Assembly (NCBI RefSeq): GCF_013408415.1
Contig: NZ_JACCAA010000001.1
Coordinates: 1,860,001 to 1,924,000 of the forward strand
Origin: Nocardioides daedukensis
Lineage (GTDB): Bacteria; Actinomycetota; Actinomycetes; Propionibacteriales; Nocardioidaceae
Direction: 5' to 3'
Length of the DNA stretch: 64,000 nt
The notes below the pieces were generated by a model that saw only the letters and a program-made list of their open reading frames with translations, did no database searches and was not told the DNA's origin. Position 1 is the first letter of the stretch. Every line of letters begins with the position of its first letter. A program made the position numbers and the translations under genes. Positions 18,723-27,943 of this stretch are shown piece by piece.

Positions 18723-19753
18723 GCGTGGACCCGGGCCACCCAGGCCTCGTGGTCGCCGATCTCGGCCTTCGAGGGAAGGTTCTCCGGCGACTCCCAGACC
18801 GCGTTGAAGCCGTCCATGCCGACCTTGGCGATCACACCGCGCACGAAGATCGCGCCGTCTCGATATTGCGCCATCTTGGCCTCGAGGCCGAGCACCCGGC
18901 GAAGCACCCGGTCCAGGGGCCCGATGCCCTTGCGCCGGACGTTGAACTTGCGACGAATCGCGTTCACCGACGGAATCACTTCCGGGCCGACCCCGTCCAT
19001 CACCACGTCGGCGTGCCCTTCGAGCAGCGACATCACGCCGGTCACGCCGTCGATCAGCTCGCGCTGCTCGGGGGTGGACATCAGGTCCACCAGGCTGCCG
19101 CTTCCGCCACGCAGTGACTCACCGATCCGCTTGATGCCGTTCTCGAGCGACTCGCCGACCTCGACGGAGTCGGCGAGGGCGTTCATCTGGGCGTGGAGGT
19201 GGTCGCGCATCCACGGCACGGCTGTGAACTGCACCCGGTGGGTCTCCTCGTGCAGGGTGACCCAGAGCCGGAAGTCGGTCGGGTCCACCTCGAGCTCACG
19301 CTCGATGTGCACGACGTTGGGCGCGACGAGCAGGAGGCGTCCGTGCGGGTCGTGGAACGGGTCGAACTGGCCCAGCACCTTGGACCCCATGAAGCCGAGC
19401 ACGACGCCGACCTCGGCGCCGGTGATCCGGGACCCGATCGCCGCGCTGATCCCGCTCGGCGTCCCCTTCTTGGCCGTGAGGCGGCCCACGATCGGGGTGA
19501 GGATCTTCTCGAACGTCTCGGCATTGGCCTTGATCCAGCCCGCGCGATCCACCACCAGGACCGGGGCGGTGTGCTCGGCGGCGCTCAGTGAGGTGAACTC
19601 ACGGACCAGGCCGGTGGAGCGCTCGGCGCCGGCGCGCAGCTCACGCACGGCCTCGTCGGCCGCGGCGGCACTGACGTCCGGACCCTCCCCTGCAAATCGG
19701 GAGCCCAGGCGGACCGCGAGGTCCCAGTCGATCATCGACGGCGCATCAGTCAT
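18719..19753 (-). CDS. zinc-dependent metalloprotease (DUF2342/F420-associated hydrolase family)
   Basis: A 344-residue protein with the zincin motif HEETH at 168-172 in the helix LHEETHRVQF, and a downstream acidic EGHADVVMDG segment that could give the third zinc ligand. Members of this family sit next to tilS across actinobacteria, where databases often label them as F420-biosynthesis associated; no substrate is established. ATG at 19753 is used; the track upstream of it (to 19831) is arginine-rich and runs into an inverted repeat. Confidence 0.83.
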   Translation of the reverse strand: MTDAPSMIDWDLAVRLGSRFAGEGPDVSAAAADEAVRELRAGAERSTGLVREFTSLSAAEHTAPVLVVDRAGWIKANAETFEKILTPIVGRLTAKKGTPSGISAAIGSRITGAEVGVVLGFMGSKVLGQFDPFHDPHGRLLLVAPNVVHIERELEVDPTDFRLWVTLHEETHRVQFTAVPWMRDHLHAQMNALADSVEVGESLENGIKRIGESLRGGSGSLVDLMSTPEQRELIDGVTGVMSLLEGHADVVMDGVGPEVIPSVNAIRRKFNVRRKGIGPLDRVLRRVLGLEAKMAQYRDGAIFVRGVIAKVGMDGFNAVWESPENLPSKAEIGDHEAWVARVHA

Positions 19754-19781
19754 GGGTCGAACCCTACGTCGCTGCCCTATC

Positions 19782-19846
19782 CGTCGACCCGTCGCTTGTT
19801 GACGTTCCACCCGCCGGCCGAGCGTCAACAACTGCCGGGTCGGCGA
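19782..19846. repeat. dispersed 23-bp repeat, locus A: inverted pair after dacB
   Basis: A reverse copy at 19782-19804 (CGTCGACCCGTCGCTTGTTG plus ACG, four changes) and a forward copy at 19822-19846 (GTCAACAAC then TGCCGGGTCGGCGA) face each other across 17 bp. They fold into a stem with a 9-bp inner part (TTGTTGACG/CGTCAACAA) and a 7-bp outer part (CGACCCG/CGGGTCG). The forward copy ends 4 bp from the dacB stop. It is the same family as loci at 43770 and 58540. Confidence 0.85.
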
Positions 19847-19850
19847 GGGG

Positions 19851-21386
19851 TCACGACGAGCAGTGGCAGGAGGCCAGCGCCGCGGTCAGGTCCACCAGCG
19901 CCGCCCGCGCGTCCAGGGTCTTCTCCACCTTCACCCGGTCGGCGACGAAGACGAACGTGAACACGTTGCCGTCCAGGTCGGTGGTGACGCCGGCCAGGCC
20001 GTGCACGCCGGTCAGCGTCCCGGTCTTGGCGCGGACCCGGCCGGCACCGGCCTGGGGCGCCTCGGCATACCGGTTGGCCAACGACCCGGTGAACCCGGCG
20101 ACCGGCAGCCCGGTGATCACCGGGCGCAGCTCGGGGTGCTCGGGCGAGGCAGCCACGGAGAGTACGTCGAGCAGCGTCGAGGCGGTCAGCACGTTGCCGC
20201 GCGAGAGCCCGCTGGCGTCGAGGATCGTGTCGCCGGTGATGTCGACGCCAAGTTGTTGCAGGGTCGTCTCGACGGCGATCGCGCCGCCTTCGAAGCTCGG
20301 CTCGGCGCCGAGCTCGATCGCCACGTGGTGTGCGAGCAGCTCCGCGCCCTCGTTGTCGCTGATCGCGAGCACCCGCTCCACGATCTGCCAGACCGGTGCG
20401 CTGTGCACGACGGCGAGCTCGCTGCCCGGGGTGAGGGCCTGGGTCGAGTCGACGTCCTCGTCGGCCGGCGCCACCTCGGTCGAGGATGGTGCCACGGTCC
20501 GACGCGCTCCGCCGGTGACGGTGATCCCGCGCTTGCCCAGCTCCTGCTTGAACGCGTCGGCGGCAGCCTTGGCCGGGTCGGTCTCGAACCCCCAGCCCCC
20601 TTCCTTGGCTCCCTGGTCGATGAAGAGCGCAGAGATCGGGGAGACCACGGCGTCGGTGACGTAGTCGGCCGGCCAGTCCTCGCTGACGCGTGGACCGGAG
20701 AAGAGCGAGTCGTCGAAGCCGAGCTTGACCGTCGTGGTGCCTGCCTCCTTCAGCGAGGCAGCGGTCCGGGCCGCGAGCGTGACCAGGTCTGCCTGGGCGG
20801 GATAGGCATCCTTCTCGGCCTTGCGCATCAGGTAGGGGTCTCCGCCGCCGACCAGGACGATCTCGTCCGCGCTCGCTCCCACCCGCACCGTGGTGTCGAA
20901 CGTCCGCGCGGAGCCGAGTGCCTCCAGGGCGGCCGCACCGGTGAGGATCTTCATCGTGGAGGCCGGGATGGTCTCGGCGTGCCTGCTCTCGTAGTGGACC
21001 GTGCCGTCCACCCCGCCGATGGCCAGCGTGCGGCGGGGGCCGAACGCCGACGCGGTGGTGTACTTCGAGATGGCGCTGCGCACCTTCGCTGCGCTCACCG
21101 TGCCGCTCGCACCGGCCGGGGCAGCGACCGCGTCCGGGTCCGAGAGCTCCGGGAGGTCCAGTCCCTCGGGCGGTTCGATGGAGGCGGGGCTGGCCGTTCC
21201 CGGCTCGGCCCAACCGAGCTCGACGGCCAGGTCATATTCGAACGAGGCGAACGCGGCGGCGAGCACGACGAGGACGACGCCCACCGGCAGCCATGCTGCG
21301 GAGCGGCTCGGAGGCGGGCGTTTGCGACCGTCCCTGCGTGATCCAGCCACCGAGAATTCCTTCCCCACTTCCACGTTTGCGACCAT
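19851..21386 (-). CDS. dacB: D-alanyl-D-alanine carboxypeptidase/endopeptidase (PBP4, S13 family)
   Basis: Trims or cleaves peptidoglycan cross-links outside the membrane. The 511-residue protein has a cytoplasmic basic start, one signal-anchor helix at about 32-50, then the S13 catalytic triad motifs STMK (143-146), SDN (in [14 protein letters not shown]) and KTG (in RAKTGTLTG). The C-terminus is CHCSS. It heads a minus-strand run into the metalloprotease, tilS and hpt, though the hairpin at 19782-19846 may limit read-through. Confidence 0.93.
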   Translation of the reverse strand: MVANVEVGKEFSVAGSRRDGRKRPPPSRSAAWLPVGVVLVVLAAAFASFEYDLAVELGWAEPGTASPASIEPPEGLDLPELSDPDAVAAPAGASGTVSAAKVRSAISKYTTASAFGPRRTLAIGGVDGTVHYESRHAETIPASTMKILTGAAALEALGSARTFDTTVRVGASADEIVLVGGGDPYLMRKAEKDAYPAQADLVTLAARTAASLKEAGTTTVKLGFDDSLFSGPRVSEDWPADYVTDAVVSPISALFIDQGAKEGGWGFETDPAKAAADAFKQELGKRGITVTGGARRTVAPSSTEVAPADEDVDSTQALTPGSELAVVHSAPVWQIVERVLAISDNEGAELLAHHVAIELGAEPSFEGGAIAVETTLQQLGVDITGDTILDASGLSRGNVLTASTLLDVLSVAASPEHPELRPVITGLPVAGFTGSLANRYAEAPQAGAGRVRAKTGTLTGVHGLAGVTTDLDGNVFTFVFVADRVKVEKTLDARAALVDLTAALASCHCSS

Positions 21387-21470
21387 TGTGCGCGAAGATG
21401 TCGCCAGCCCGAACTTCGGGCCTTGATCTTTCGCGGCCCGAAGCCGGGCCCGCGAGTGTGCCGATGATGC

Positions 21471-21484
21471 GGAGGAATGAAGTG
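21471..21484 (+). promoter_or_regulatory. ribosome binding site and GTG start of ppa
   Basis: GGAGG at 21471-21475 followed six bases later by GTG at 21482 decides the start. It gives the family N-terminus (M)[12 protein letters not shown], and rejects in-frame ATG codons upstream. Confidence 0.8.
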
Positions 21485-21976
21485 CTCGAGTTCGATGTCC
21501 TGGTGGAGATTCCCAAGGGTGAGCGCAACAAGTACGAGGTCGACCACGAGTCGGGGCGCCTGCGCCTGGACCGTCTGCTGTTCACCTCGACGCAGTATCC
21601 CGCCGACTACGGCTACATCGAGAACACCCTGGGCCAGGACGGCGACCCGCTCGACGCTCTCGTCCTGCTCCAGGCGCCGACGTTCCCGGGCTGCCTGATC
21701 AAGTGCCGCGCGATCGGCATGTTCCGGATGACCGACGAGGCCGGCGGCGACGACAAGGTCCTCTGCGTCCCCTCGGGTGACCCGCGCCAGGAGCACCTGC
21801 GCGACATCAACCACGTCTCGAAGTTCGACCGCCTCGAGATCCAGCACTTCTTCGAGGTCTACAAGGACCTCGAGCCCGGCAAGTCCGTCGAAGGCGCTGA
21901 CTGGGTGGGCCGCGCCGAGGCCGAGGCCGAGGTGCACGCCTCCTTCGCCCGCTTCAAGGACAACGGCGGCCACTGA
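21482..21976 (+). CDS. ppa: inorganic pyrophosphatase (family I, soluble)
   Basis: Hydrolyses pyrophosphate and pulls biosynthetic reactions forward. The 164-residue cytoplasmic protein shows [14 protein letters not shown] at the start, the [22 protein letters not shown] core with the metal-binding aspartates (DGDPLD), and [13 protein letters not shown] near the end. Length is typical. The window also encodes a membrane-bound pyrophosphatase (hppA), so this organism uses both soluble and energy-conserving hydrolysis. A strong hairpin follows the stop. Confidence 0.96.
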   Translation: MLEFDVLVEIPKGERNKYEVDHESGRLRLDRLLFTSTQYPADYGYIENTLGQDGDPLDALVLLQAPTFPGCLIKCRAIGMFRMTDEAGGDDKVLCVPSGDPRQEHLRDINHVSKFDRLEIQHFFEVYKDLEPGKSVEGADWVGRAEAEAEVHASFARFKDNGGH

Positions 21977-21996
21977 GCCACCTCGCTCCGCAACAA

Positions 21997-22030
21997 GAGC
22001 GGCCGTACGACGAAAGTCGTGCGGCCGCTC
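21997..22030. terminator. bidirectional terminator hairpin between ppa and acyl-CoA oxidase
   Basis: GAGCGGCCGTACGAC (21997-22011) pairs with 22016-22030 over a GAAA tetraloop; only one position is a G-T wobble. It sits between two convergent stops and should end transcription in both directions. Confidence 0.85.
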
Positions 22031-22072
22031 CTGCATTTCGGCCGGGCCCCGGAGCGGGGCCCAGCACTCAGC

Positions 22073-24085
22073 TCAGGCGTCGCCCCAGGTGAGCAGCTCC
22101 TCGGCGCGGATGACCTCCGGCGGGATGCCGAAGGCGTCGACCAGATCGCCGGCGAGCGGGCGCAGCTTGCGGCACAGCGAGTTGATCTCGCGCGAGATCG
22201 CCTTGGAGCGCGGGCTGGTCAGCCGGCCGTGCTCCATGAACCAGGCGCGGTTCTCCTCGATGGTGGTCAACGCGAAGAGGTCGAGGAGGAGGCCCAGCGC
22301 GACCTTGTTGTCCGAGTCGGGCAGTGACTGGACCTTGTCGACGAAGGCGTCCAGGACGAGCCGCTCGACGTGCGCGTGACCGATCGCGATGACGTGGTCC
22401 TGCACCCGGGAGAAGACCTCCGCGGGCTCCATGCCCTGGTCCACGCCGCGCTTGAGACGACGAGCCGCCCCGCTGACCAGGTGCTCCTCGCGGAAGCGGA
22501 ACATCGCCTCGTGGAAGTTCGGGTCGAGCAGGCCTGCCTCCTGGTCCCACTCGTCGTCGCCGGGCAGCAGGTCGCGGACCCGCTCCAGCAGCTTGTGGAC
22601 GTTGGTGCGCTCGACGACCGTCTCGACGGCCATCCCTGCCACGAACCGCACCATGCCCAGCTGGTCCATGTCGGAGAAGTCCGAGGCATAGCCTGTCAAC
22701 AGGCCCTTGGCCACCAGCTGCATCAGGACGGTGTTGTCGCCCTCGAAGGTGGTGAACACGTCCGTGTCGGCCTTGAGCGCGGCGAACCTGTTGCGCGACA
22801 TGTAGCCGGCACCACCGCAGGCCTCACGGCTCTCCTGGATCGTGCGCGTGCTGTGCCAGGTCGCCAGCGCCTTGGTGCCGGCAGCGCGGGACTCGAGGGC
22901 GCGACGGTAGTCCTCGTCGTCGTTCTCGCCGGAGAACGCCTTGTGGGTCTGGTCGGTCAGCACCTCTTGGGCGAAGTGCAGGGCATAGGTCTTCGCGAGC
23001 AGCGGGAGGAGTCGGCGCTGGTGCTGACCGTAGTCGAGCAGCAGTTGCTCGGGCTCGCCGTCTGCTGACTCGAACTGGCGGCGGCGGTCGGCGTACTTGA
23101 TGGCGATGGTGAGGGCCATCTTGGCTGCGCTGTTGCCCGCTGCGCCGATGCAGACCCGGCCCAGGACCAGGGTGCCGAGCATCGTGAAGAACCGTCGGCC
23201 CGGGCTCTCGATCGGCGACTCGTAGACGCCTTCGGGCGTGACGTCGGCGAACCTGTTGAGCAACGCGGTGCGCGGGATCCGGACTCCGTCGAACCACAGG
23301 CGGCCGTTGTCGACGCCGTTGAGGCCCATCTTGAGCCCGGAGTCCTCGATGCGTACGCCGGGGGCGGGCTTGTTGTCGATGCGGATCGGGACCACGAAGG
23401 CGTGCACGCCCTCGGACTTGCCGTCGATCTCAAGCTGGGCGAAGACCACGGCCATCTCGCCGTGCCGGGCGGCGTTGCCGATGTAGTCCTTGTAGGCGGA
23501 CTCGGTCGGCGTATTGATCACGAACTCCTGCGAGTCGGCGTCGTAGGTCGCCACCGTCTCGAGGGCCTGCACGTTGGAGCCGTGACCGCCCTCGGTCATC
23601 GCGAAGCAGCCGAGAAGCTTGCCGGAGATGACGTCGGGGAGATATTTCGCGTGGTGCTCCTCGTTGCCGAGGTTCTGGATCGCGCCACCGAAGAGGCCGA
23701 ACTGGACCCCCATCTTGACCAGCACCGAGAGGTCTCCGAAGCCCATGGTCTCGAAGGCGGCGATGGCTCCACCGGTGCTGTTGGAGCCGCCCTGGGCCTT
23801 CGGGAAGCCGAGCGCGGTCTGGCCGGTCCCTGCCACGCTGACCACGACGTCGCGGACGCGGTCGCGGAACTCGTCGTGACCGAGGGTCTCGGCCTCCTCC
23901 AGCACGTCGGCGTTCTCGACGAGGTTCTTGCGGACCAGCTCGCGCACCTCGGCATAGTCGCCGTCGAGGAGGGAGCGCAGCGCTGCAAGGTCGATCTCGG
24001 GTTGCAGGTAGCCGGTTTCGTGGTCGTCGGGAGTGGTGGCTGGGTCCTTGCCGGACTCGGTCGTCGCGGGCGTCTCAGTGGCCAT
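22073..24085 (-). CDS. acyl-CoA oxidase / acyl-CoA dehydrogenase family protein
   Basis: Flavoenzyme of fatty acid beta-oxidation. The 670-residue protein is long, as in acyl-CoA oxidases (two C-terminal helical ACOX domains), not the 380-residue dehydrogenases. It has the FAD/acyl binding segment CFAMTEGGHGSNVQALET, EACGGAGYMSRNR and FTTFEGDNTVLMQL, whose glutamate aligns with the catalytic base of ACOX enzymes. Chain length and electron acceptor cannot be read from sequence. ATG at 24085 is used; a GTG two codons earlier (24091) is also possible. It stands alone, convergent with ppa. Confidence 0.85.
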   Translation of the reverse strand: MATETPATTESGKDPATTPDDHETGYLQPEIDLAALRSLLDGDYAEVRELVRKNLVENADVLEEAETLGHDEFRDRVRDVVVSVAGTGQTALGFPKAQGGSNSTGGAIAAFETMGFGDLSVLVKMGVQFGLFGGAIQNLGNEEHHAKYLPDVISGKLLGCFAMTEGGHGSNVQALETVATYDADSQEFVINTPTESAYKDYIGNAARHGEMAVVFAQLEIDGKSEGVHAFVVPIRIDNKPAPGVRIEDSGLKMGLNGVDNGRLWFDGVRIPRTALLNRFADVTPEGVYESPIESPGRRFFTMLGTLVLGRVCIGAAGNSAAKMALTIAIKYADRRRQFESADGEPEQLLLDYGQHQRRLLPLLAKTYALHFAQEVLTDQTHKAFSGENDDEDYRRALESRAAGTKALATWHSTRTIQESREACGGAGYMSRNRFAALKADTDVFTTFEGDNTVLMQLVAKGLLTGYASDFSDMDQLGMVRFVAGMAVETVVERTNVHKLLERVRDLLPGDDEWDQEAGLLDPNFHEAMFRFREEHLVSGAARRLKRGVDQGMEPAEVFSRVQDHVIAIGHAHVERLVLDAFVDKVQSLPDSDNKVALGLLLDLFALTTIEENRAWFMEHGRLTSPRSKAISREINSLCRKLRPLAGDLVDAFGIPPEVIRAEELLTWGDA

Positions 24086-24118
24086 GCCCACACGCTACCG
24101 GCCGGGGTGTGCCGTGGG

Positions 24119-25486
24119 TCAGGGTCGACCGTAGAAGTTCGGCGGGATCCAGTAGTACAGCGACTCCTCGGTCACCGGGCGGCCGGTGCGCGGGGCGTGG
24201 ATGATCCGCCCGTTCCCGGCATAGAGCGCCACGTGATAGATCGACGAGGGATCGCTGGAGGATCCCCAGAAGACGAGGTCGCCGGCCTTCAGCGAGCCCG
24301 CCGAGATCGGCGTGGTGGCGGAGTACTGGCCGACCGAGTAGTGCGGCAACGACTTGCCGCCCTGTCGCCAGGCCATCATCGTCAGGCCCGAGCAGTCCCA
24401 GGAGCTGGGTCCGGCGGCCGCCCACACGTAGGGCTCGCCGATCTGAGCGCGGGCGAAGCTGATCGCGGCCGACGCGCCGCCGCTCGACGGCGGGGGTGTC
24501 GGGTCCGGTCGCGGCTTGGGCTTGGGCGTCGGGGCCGGCGCGGGCTCGGGCTCGGGAGCCGGTGCCGACGGGGTGTTGTCGCCGCCGTTGTCCGAGGAGC
24601 TGTCCCCCCCGGTCGACCCGCCGGTCGACCCACCGGTCGATCCACCGGCGCCGGAGCTGGAGTTGCTGGCAGGGCGCGTGGGCTGCGTCTGCTCGCTCTC
24701 ACGCTCCTGCTCGGCCGCTGCGGCGGCGGCACGACGACGCTGTACTGCCTCCTCGAGCGAGGCCTGACGACGCGTGGCCAGGTCGACCGAGATGCCCTGC
24801 AGCTCGGCGAGCTCGGCGAGGAGCTCGTCCTTCTGCTTCGCCACGGAGGTGGACGCAGCCATTGCTGCCTGGGCCTCGCCCTCGGCGGTGAGTCGGGCCT
24901 GTGCGGCGCCCTTCTCGAGGCGGGCTGCGGCATCACGGGCGTCCTGGGCCTGGCCGGTGGCCAGGTCGGCAACCGTGCGCGCGGCCTCATAGGCGGAAGT
25001 GATGTCGCCCATCGAGGAGTTCACGTTGTAGACGGTGTTGGAGTTCTCCAGGACACCTTCGATGCCCTGCTCGCTCGCGATCGCGTTGAGGCTGGTCAGG
25101 CCCGGGGACATCTCATAGGTGCTGGCGAGGAGCGCGAAGTAGGACTCCTCCTGCTCTGCCAGCTTCTTGCCTGCCGTGGCGGACCTGCGGTCGGCCGCCC
25201 GGACCCGTCCCGCGGCCTGGTCGAGCTCCCACTTGGCGGCGCTGTAGGCCTCACCGGCCTGGGCCGCCTTGATGCTCGCGGCCTCCAGTCGCTGGTTGGC
25301 CAGGACCAGGTCGGTCTGGACCTCGGCGACGGTGCGCTCGGCGGCCTGCGCGTCCTGCTTGGCCCGGTCGACCTCCTCCTGGGAGGGCGTCTGAGGGTCA
25401 GCGATGGCGGCCGGCACGGTCAGTGACAAGGCAAGCACGCCGGCCAGCGCAGCCAGCAGCGGGCGTCCGGAGGTTGTCCGTCGCAC
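24119..25486 (-). CDS. secreted NlpC/P60 peptidoglycan hydrolase with coiled coil
   Basis: Cell-wall endopeptidase cutting stem peptides. In 455 residues: signal peptide (hydrophobic 10-29, AIA cut), long coiled-coil region about 35-265, a glycine/serine/threonine repeat (GGSTGG three times), a proline/lysine linker (PEPEPAPAPTPKPKP), then NlpC/P60 domain with catalytic Cys365 (SSWDCSGL), His418 (IYHVALY) and His430 (IIHAPR). This RipA/PcsB-like layout suggests a role in division and separation. GTG start at 25486 with AAGGGGA upstream. Confidence 0.92.
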   Translation of the reverse strand: MRRTTSGRPLLAALAGVLALSLTVPAAIADPQTPSQEEVDRAKQDAQAAERTVAEVQTDLVLANQRLEAASIKAAQAGEAYSAAKWELDQAAGRVRAADRRSATAGKKLAEQEESYFALLASTYEMSPGLTSLNAIASEQGIEGVLENSNTVYNVNSSMGDITSAYEAARTVADLATGQAQDARDAAARLEKGAAQARLTAEGEAQAAMAASTSVAKQKDELLAELAELQGISVDLATRRQASLEEAVQRRRAAAAAAEQERESEQTQPTRPASNSSSGAGGSTGGSTGGSTGGDSSSDNGGDNTPSAPAPEPEPAPAPTPKPKPRPDPTPPPSSGGASAAISFARAQIGEPYVWAAAGPSSWDCSGLTMMAWRQGGKSLPHYSVGQYSATTPISAGSLKAGDLVFWGSSSDPSSIYHVALYAGNGRIIHAPRTGRPVTEESLYYWIPPNFYGRP

Positions 25487-25504
25487 GAGAGTCCCCTTTG
25501 CGTT

Positions 25505-25540
25505 TGAAGACCTCAGGCGGCTTCCCCACCGCCCGAGGCA
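25505..25540 (-). promoter_or_regulatory. leader hairpin upstream of the NlpC/P60 gene
   Basis: On the minus strand CCTCGGGCGG and CCGCCTGAGG pair over an 8-base loop (about 25512-25539), some 25 bases before the GTG start. It could be an attenuator or RNA-stability element. The sequence further upstream to 25670 is AT-rich and probably holds the promoter; GTCACAAAGGAAACA at 25565-25579 loosely resembles an MtrA-type site. Confidence 0.4.
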
Positions 25541-25689
25541 CTCTGAGCACGCTAGTACTCAGGAGTCACAAAGGAAACACTTTTCACAGGTTTTCTTGCA
25601 CTTGTCGGCGTGTCGGCTTGCTAATTACATCAATGTAGTTCTCACATTTCGGCCGAAAGGCGCATTTCAGCGCCGAGGAATCACCCCGC

Positions 25690-25873
25690 GTGGGGTCGTC
25701 GGAAGGCACGTTCGGCGCTGGCGCGCACCACCCGCAGGGGTACGCCGACCCCGCGGCGTACGACGTACCGCCTCAGCAGGGCAGCACCCAGCCACCCCGC
25801 GGGCGTACGACGAACCGCCTGAGCAGGCAGCACCCAGCGACCCGACGCCGAGGCGTCGGCAGAGCCCGCAGGC
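25690..25873. pseudogene. degraded repeat remnant near the PAP2 gene
   Basis: The 387-bp gap 25487-25873 has the NlpC leader on its left; its right half looks like old coding DNA. A roughly 45-bp segment (GGCGTACGACGTACCGCCT... at 25755) recurs at 25801 with a one-base deletion. In plus-strand frames the two copies read as AYDVPPQQGSTQP and AYDEPPEQAAPSDP in different frames, as expected of a frameshifted proline/glutamine-rich repeat. I see no intact gene here. Confidence 0.4.
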
Positions 25874-26914
25874 TCAGTCCCGCTCGACCGGGACCTTGGA
25901 GGTGGTGGTCGTCGGGTGCGACGACAGCCCATGTCTGTCGAACTTCTGCCCTGAGGCCAGACCGCCCAGGTAGAAGGCGAGCACGGCGATGACGATGCCG
26001 GCGATGTCGTCGGCGACGTAGTGCCAACCGAAGTAGAGGGTCGCGATCACGGTGAGCCCGAAGTTGACCCAGAGCACCCAGTGCACCCATCGGACGCGGA
26101 TCGTGTACTGCGCCATCAGCGCCACGAGCAGCGTGATTGCCGTGTGCAGGCTGGCGAAGGCAGCCACCGACTGCACGCCGTCGACACCGCCCCACATCAC
26201 CGCGACGCGGCCATACGAGAGGCTCTCCATCAGGTCGGTGGTCGGGGTGTGCGCGAGCTCGGTGTAGCGCCATGGATAGGCGAAGCCCGGCCCGGTGGCG
26301 GGAAGTGCGTAGTAGGACGCCGTGCCCAGGCTCCAGGCGATCGCCTGCGAGGTGGCGAACCAGTAGCCGTAGGAGATGTTCTTCGACCAGATCAGCCAGC
26401 CGGTCAGCAGCAGCGGCACCATCGGCAGGAACCACAGATAGATCAGCGAGAGCGCGAAGGCCATCACGCTGGTGCCGAAGACCGTGTGCAGGACGACCGC
26501 CGGCTCGTTGCCGAAGAAGATCGCCTGGTCGAGCAGGTCCAGCGGCCGGTCGAACTTGGCGTCATAGACCTGCGGCAGGAACGACTTCAGGTTTCGGTAG
26601 CACACGTAGGTGATGTAGAAGCAGACGATTCCCATCACCACGAGGGTGATCCGCTCCCGGTTCCAGTGCGACTTCCAGCGGTCGATGACCACCTGCTTCA
26701 TCATCGGGAACTTGCCCTTGCCCTGCCACAGGGCGCGGGGCAGCATGTCGAGCAGGAGGGCGCCGAAGACCAGCATCGGCAGCCGCACCCAGGCCGGGCC
26801 GAGGAAGCCCTCGGGGTCCCGCAGGCCTTCTCCCACGCTGATTGCCGTGCCGATCGCGAGCACACCCATGACGGTGGCGACTCCGACGAGGAGCACGTAG
26901 GCGCGGCGATACAC
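25874..26914 (-). CDS. PAP2-superfamily membrane phosphatase / inositol-phosphotransferase-like
   Basis: A 346-residue integral membrane protein with about six to eight helices. It has the PAP2 motifs in the form seen in AUR1-like enzymes: SVAAFASLHTA (motif 2, histidine proton donor) and GWHYVADDIAG (motif 3, catalytic histidine). The YALPATGPGFAYPW loop is also typical. Such actinobacterial proteins dephosphorylate lipid phosphates or transfer phosphoinositol; which one applies here cannot be said. Start is a GTG at 26914. Runs the same way as, and 34 bp downstream of, thiQ. Confidence 0.82.
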   Translation of the reverse strand: MYRRAYVLLVGVATVMGVLAIGTAISVGEGLRDPEGFLGPAWVRLPMLVFGALLLDMLPRALWQGKGKFPMMKQVVIDRWKSHWNRERITLVVMGIVCFYITYVCYRNLKSFLPQVYDAKFDRPLDLLDQAIFFGNEPAVVLHTVFGTSVMAFALSLIYLWFLPMVPLLLTGWLIWSKNISYGYWFATSQAIAWSLGTASYYALPATGPGFAYPWRYTELAHTPTTDLMESLSYGRVAVMWGGVDGVQSVAAFASLHTAITLLVALMAQYTIRVRWVHWVLWVNFGLTVIATLYFGWHYVADDIAGIVIAVLAFYLGGLASGQKFDRHGLSSHPTTTTSKVPVERD

Positions 26915-26948
26915 GCAGGGCAGTCTAGGGGAGACCAGGTGACCTTGA

Positions 26949-27941
26949 TCAGTCGGTGATCACGGCGATTCGGTCCGGGGCCACCATCAGGTGCACCTTT
27001 TGTCCGGGACCGGGCGGTTGTACGCCGTCCCGGGTCACCGCAGCCACCGCTCCGACGCCTGTGACATCCACCTCGACCCGCACCGCTTCTGGTGTCAGCC
27101 GCGAGGAGAGCACGACCCCCTCGAGCGGTCCCTGCTCGACGATCTGCAGTGCCGAGCGACGCAACGCCACCCGATGGCCGGTCTCACTGCCTGCCGCGGC
27201 GAGCACCACATCGGCAGCAGCTCCCTCCAGCACGGTCGAGTAGCCCAGGAACGAGGCCGCCTCCGGATCGGCCGGGTGCTCCCAGACCTCGGAGAGGGTC
27301 CCCTCCTGGACCAGCCGGCCACCACGCATCAGCGCCATCCGGTCGGCGACTGCGAACGCCTCCTCGTGGTCATGGGTGACCAGCAACGCGGTGGTGCTGG
27401 CGGCCACCAGGATCTCGCGCAGGTCTGACGCGAGCCGTTCGCGCAATGACTTGTCCAGGGCACTCAGCGGCTCGTCGAGCAGCAGCAGCTTGGGTTCGAC
27501 GGCCAGCGCGCGGGCCAGCGCGACCCGCTGCCGCTCCCCTCCCGAGAGGGTGGCCGGGGCGCGATCCCCATGTCCGCCGAGCCCGACGAGCTCCAACAGC
27601 TCGGCGACCCGGGCTGCCACCTCGCGGCGCGGGCGGTGTCGCAGCCGCAGCGGATAGCCCACGTTTGCGGCAACGCTCTGGTGGGCGAAGAGCTGGCCGT
27701 CCTGGAACATCAGCGCGAATCCCCGTTTGTGGGTCGGGATCTGGTCCTGGTCGCGGCCGTCGTACGAGATCGTCCCGGAGCGCACCGGCTCGAGGCCGGC
27801 GACCGCGCGCAGCAGTGTGGACTTCCCGCAACCCGAGGGGCCGAGCACGGCGAGCACCTGGCCGGTCGGCAGGTCGAGGGTGACGTCCTGCACTGCCGGG
27901 ACACCCGCATAGGAGACGCTCAGTCCCCGGATCGACAACAT
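26949..27941 (-). CDS. thiQ: thiamine ABC transporter ATP-binding protein
   Basis: ATPase subunit for thiamine uptake. It has Walker A GPSGCGKST near 34-42, a Q-loop MFQDGQLF, signature LSGGERQRVALARAL, LLLDEPLSALD and VTHD. At 330 residues it is longer than E. coli ThiQ and carries a C-terminal TOBE-like domain, as in Fe3+/spermidine-type ATPases. The thiamine role is inferred from the shared operon with thiB and from the TPP riboswitch. It begins two bases after the thiP stop. Confidence 0.87.
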   Translation of the reverse strand: MLSIRGLSVSYAGVPAVQDVTLDLPTGQVLAVLGPSGCGKSTLLRAVAGLEPVRSGTISYDGRDQDQIPTHKRGFALMFQDGQLFAHQSVAANVGYPLRLRHRPRREVAARVAELLELVGLGGHGDRAPATLSGGERQRVALARALAVEPKLLLLDEPLSALDKSLRERLASDLREILVAASTTALLVTHDHEEAFAVADRMALMRGGRLVQEGTLSEVWEHPADPEAASFLGYSTVLEGAAADVVLAAAGSETGHRVALRRSALQIVEQGPLEGVVLSSRLTPEAVRVEVDVTGVGAVAAVTRDGVQPPGPGQKVHLMVAPDRIAVITD

Positions 27942-27943
27942 GT

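Noticed and set aside
24600-24660. Tandem repeat (CGACCCGCCGGT-type) in the NlpC/P60 gene as a regulatory element
   Set aside because: It encodes the GGSTGG linker; it is a coding repeat.
24501-25426. Long plus-strand frames over the NlpC/P60 and other minus-strand genes
   Set aside because: They are shadows typical of high-GC DNA, with no family motifs and no ribosome sites.
25487-25690. Possible c-di-AMP (ydaO) riboswitch before the NlpC/P60 gene
   Set aside because: The expected conserved blocks are not present; only a simple hairpin is visible.
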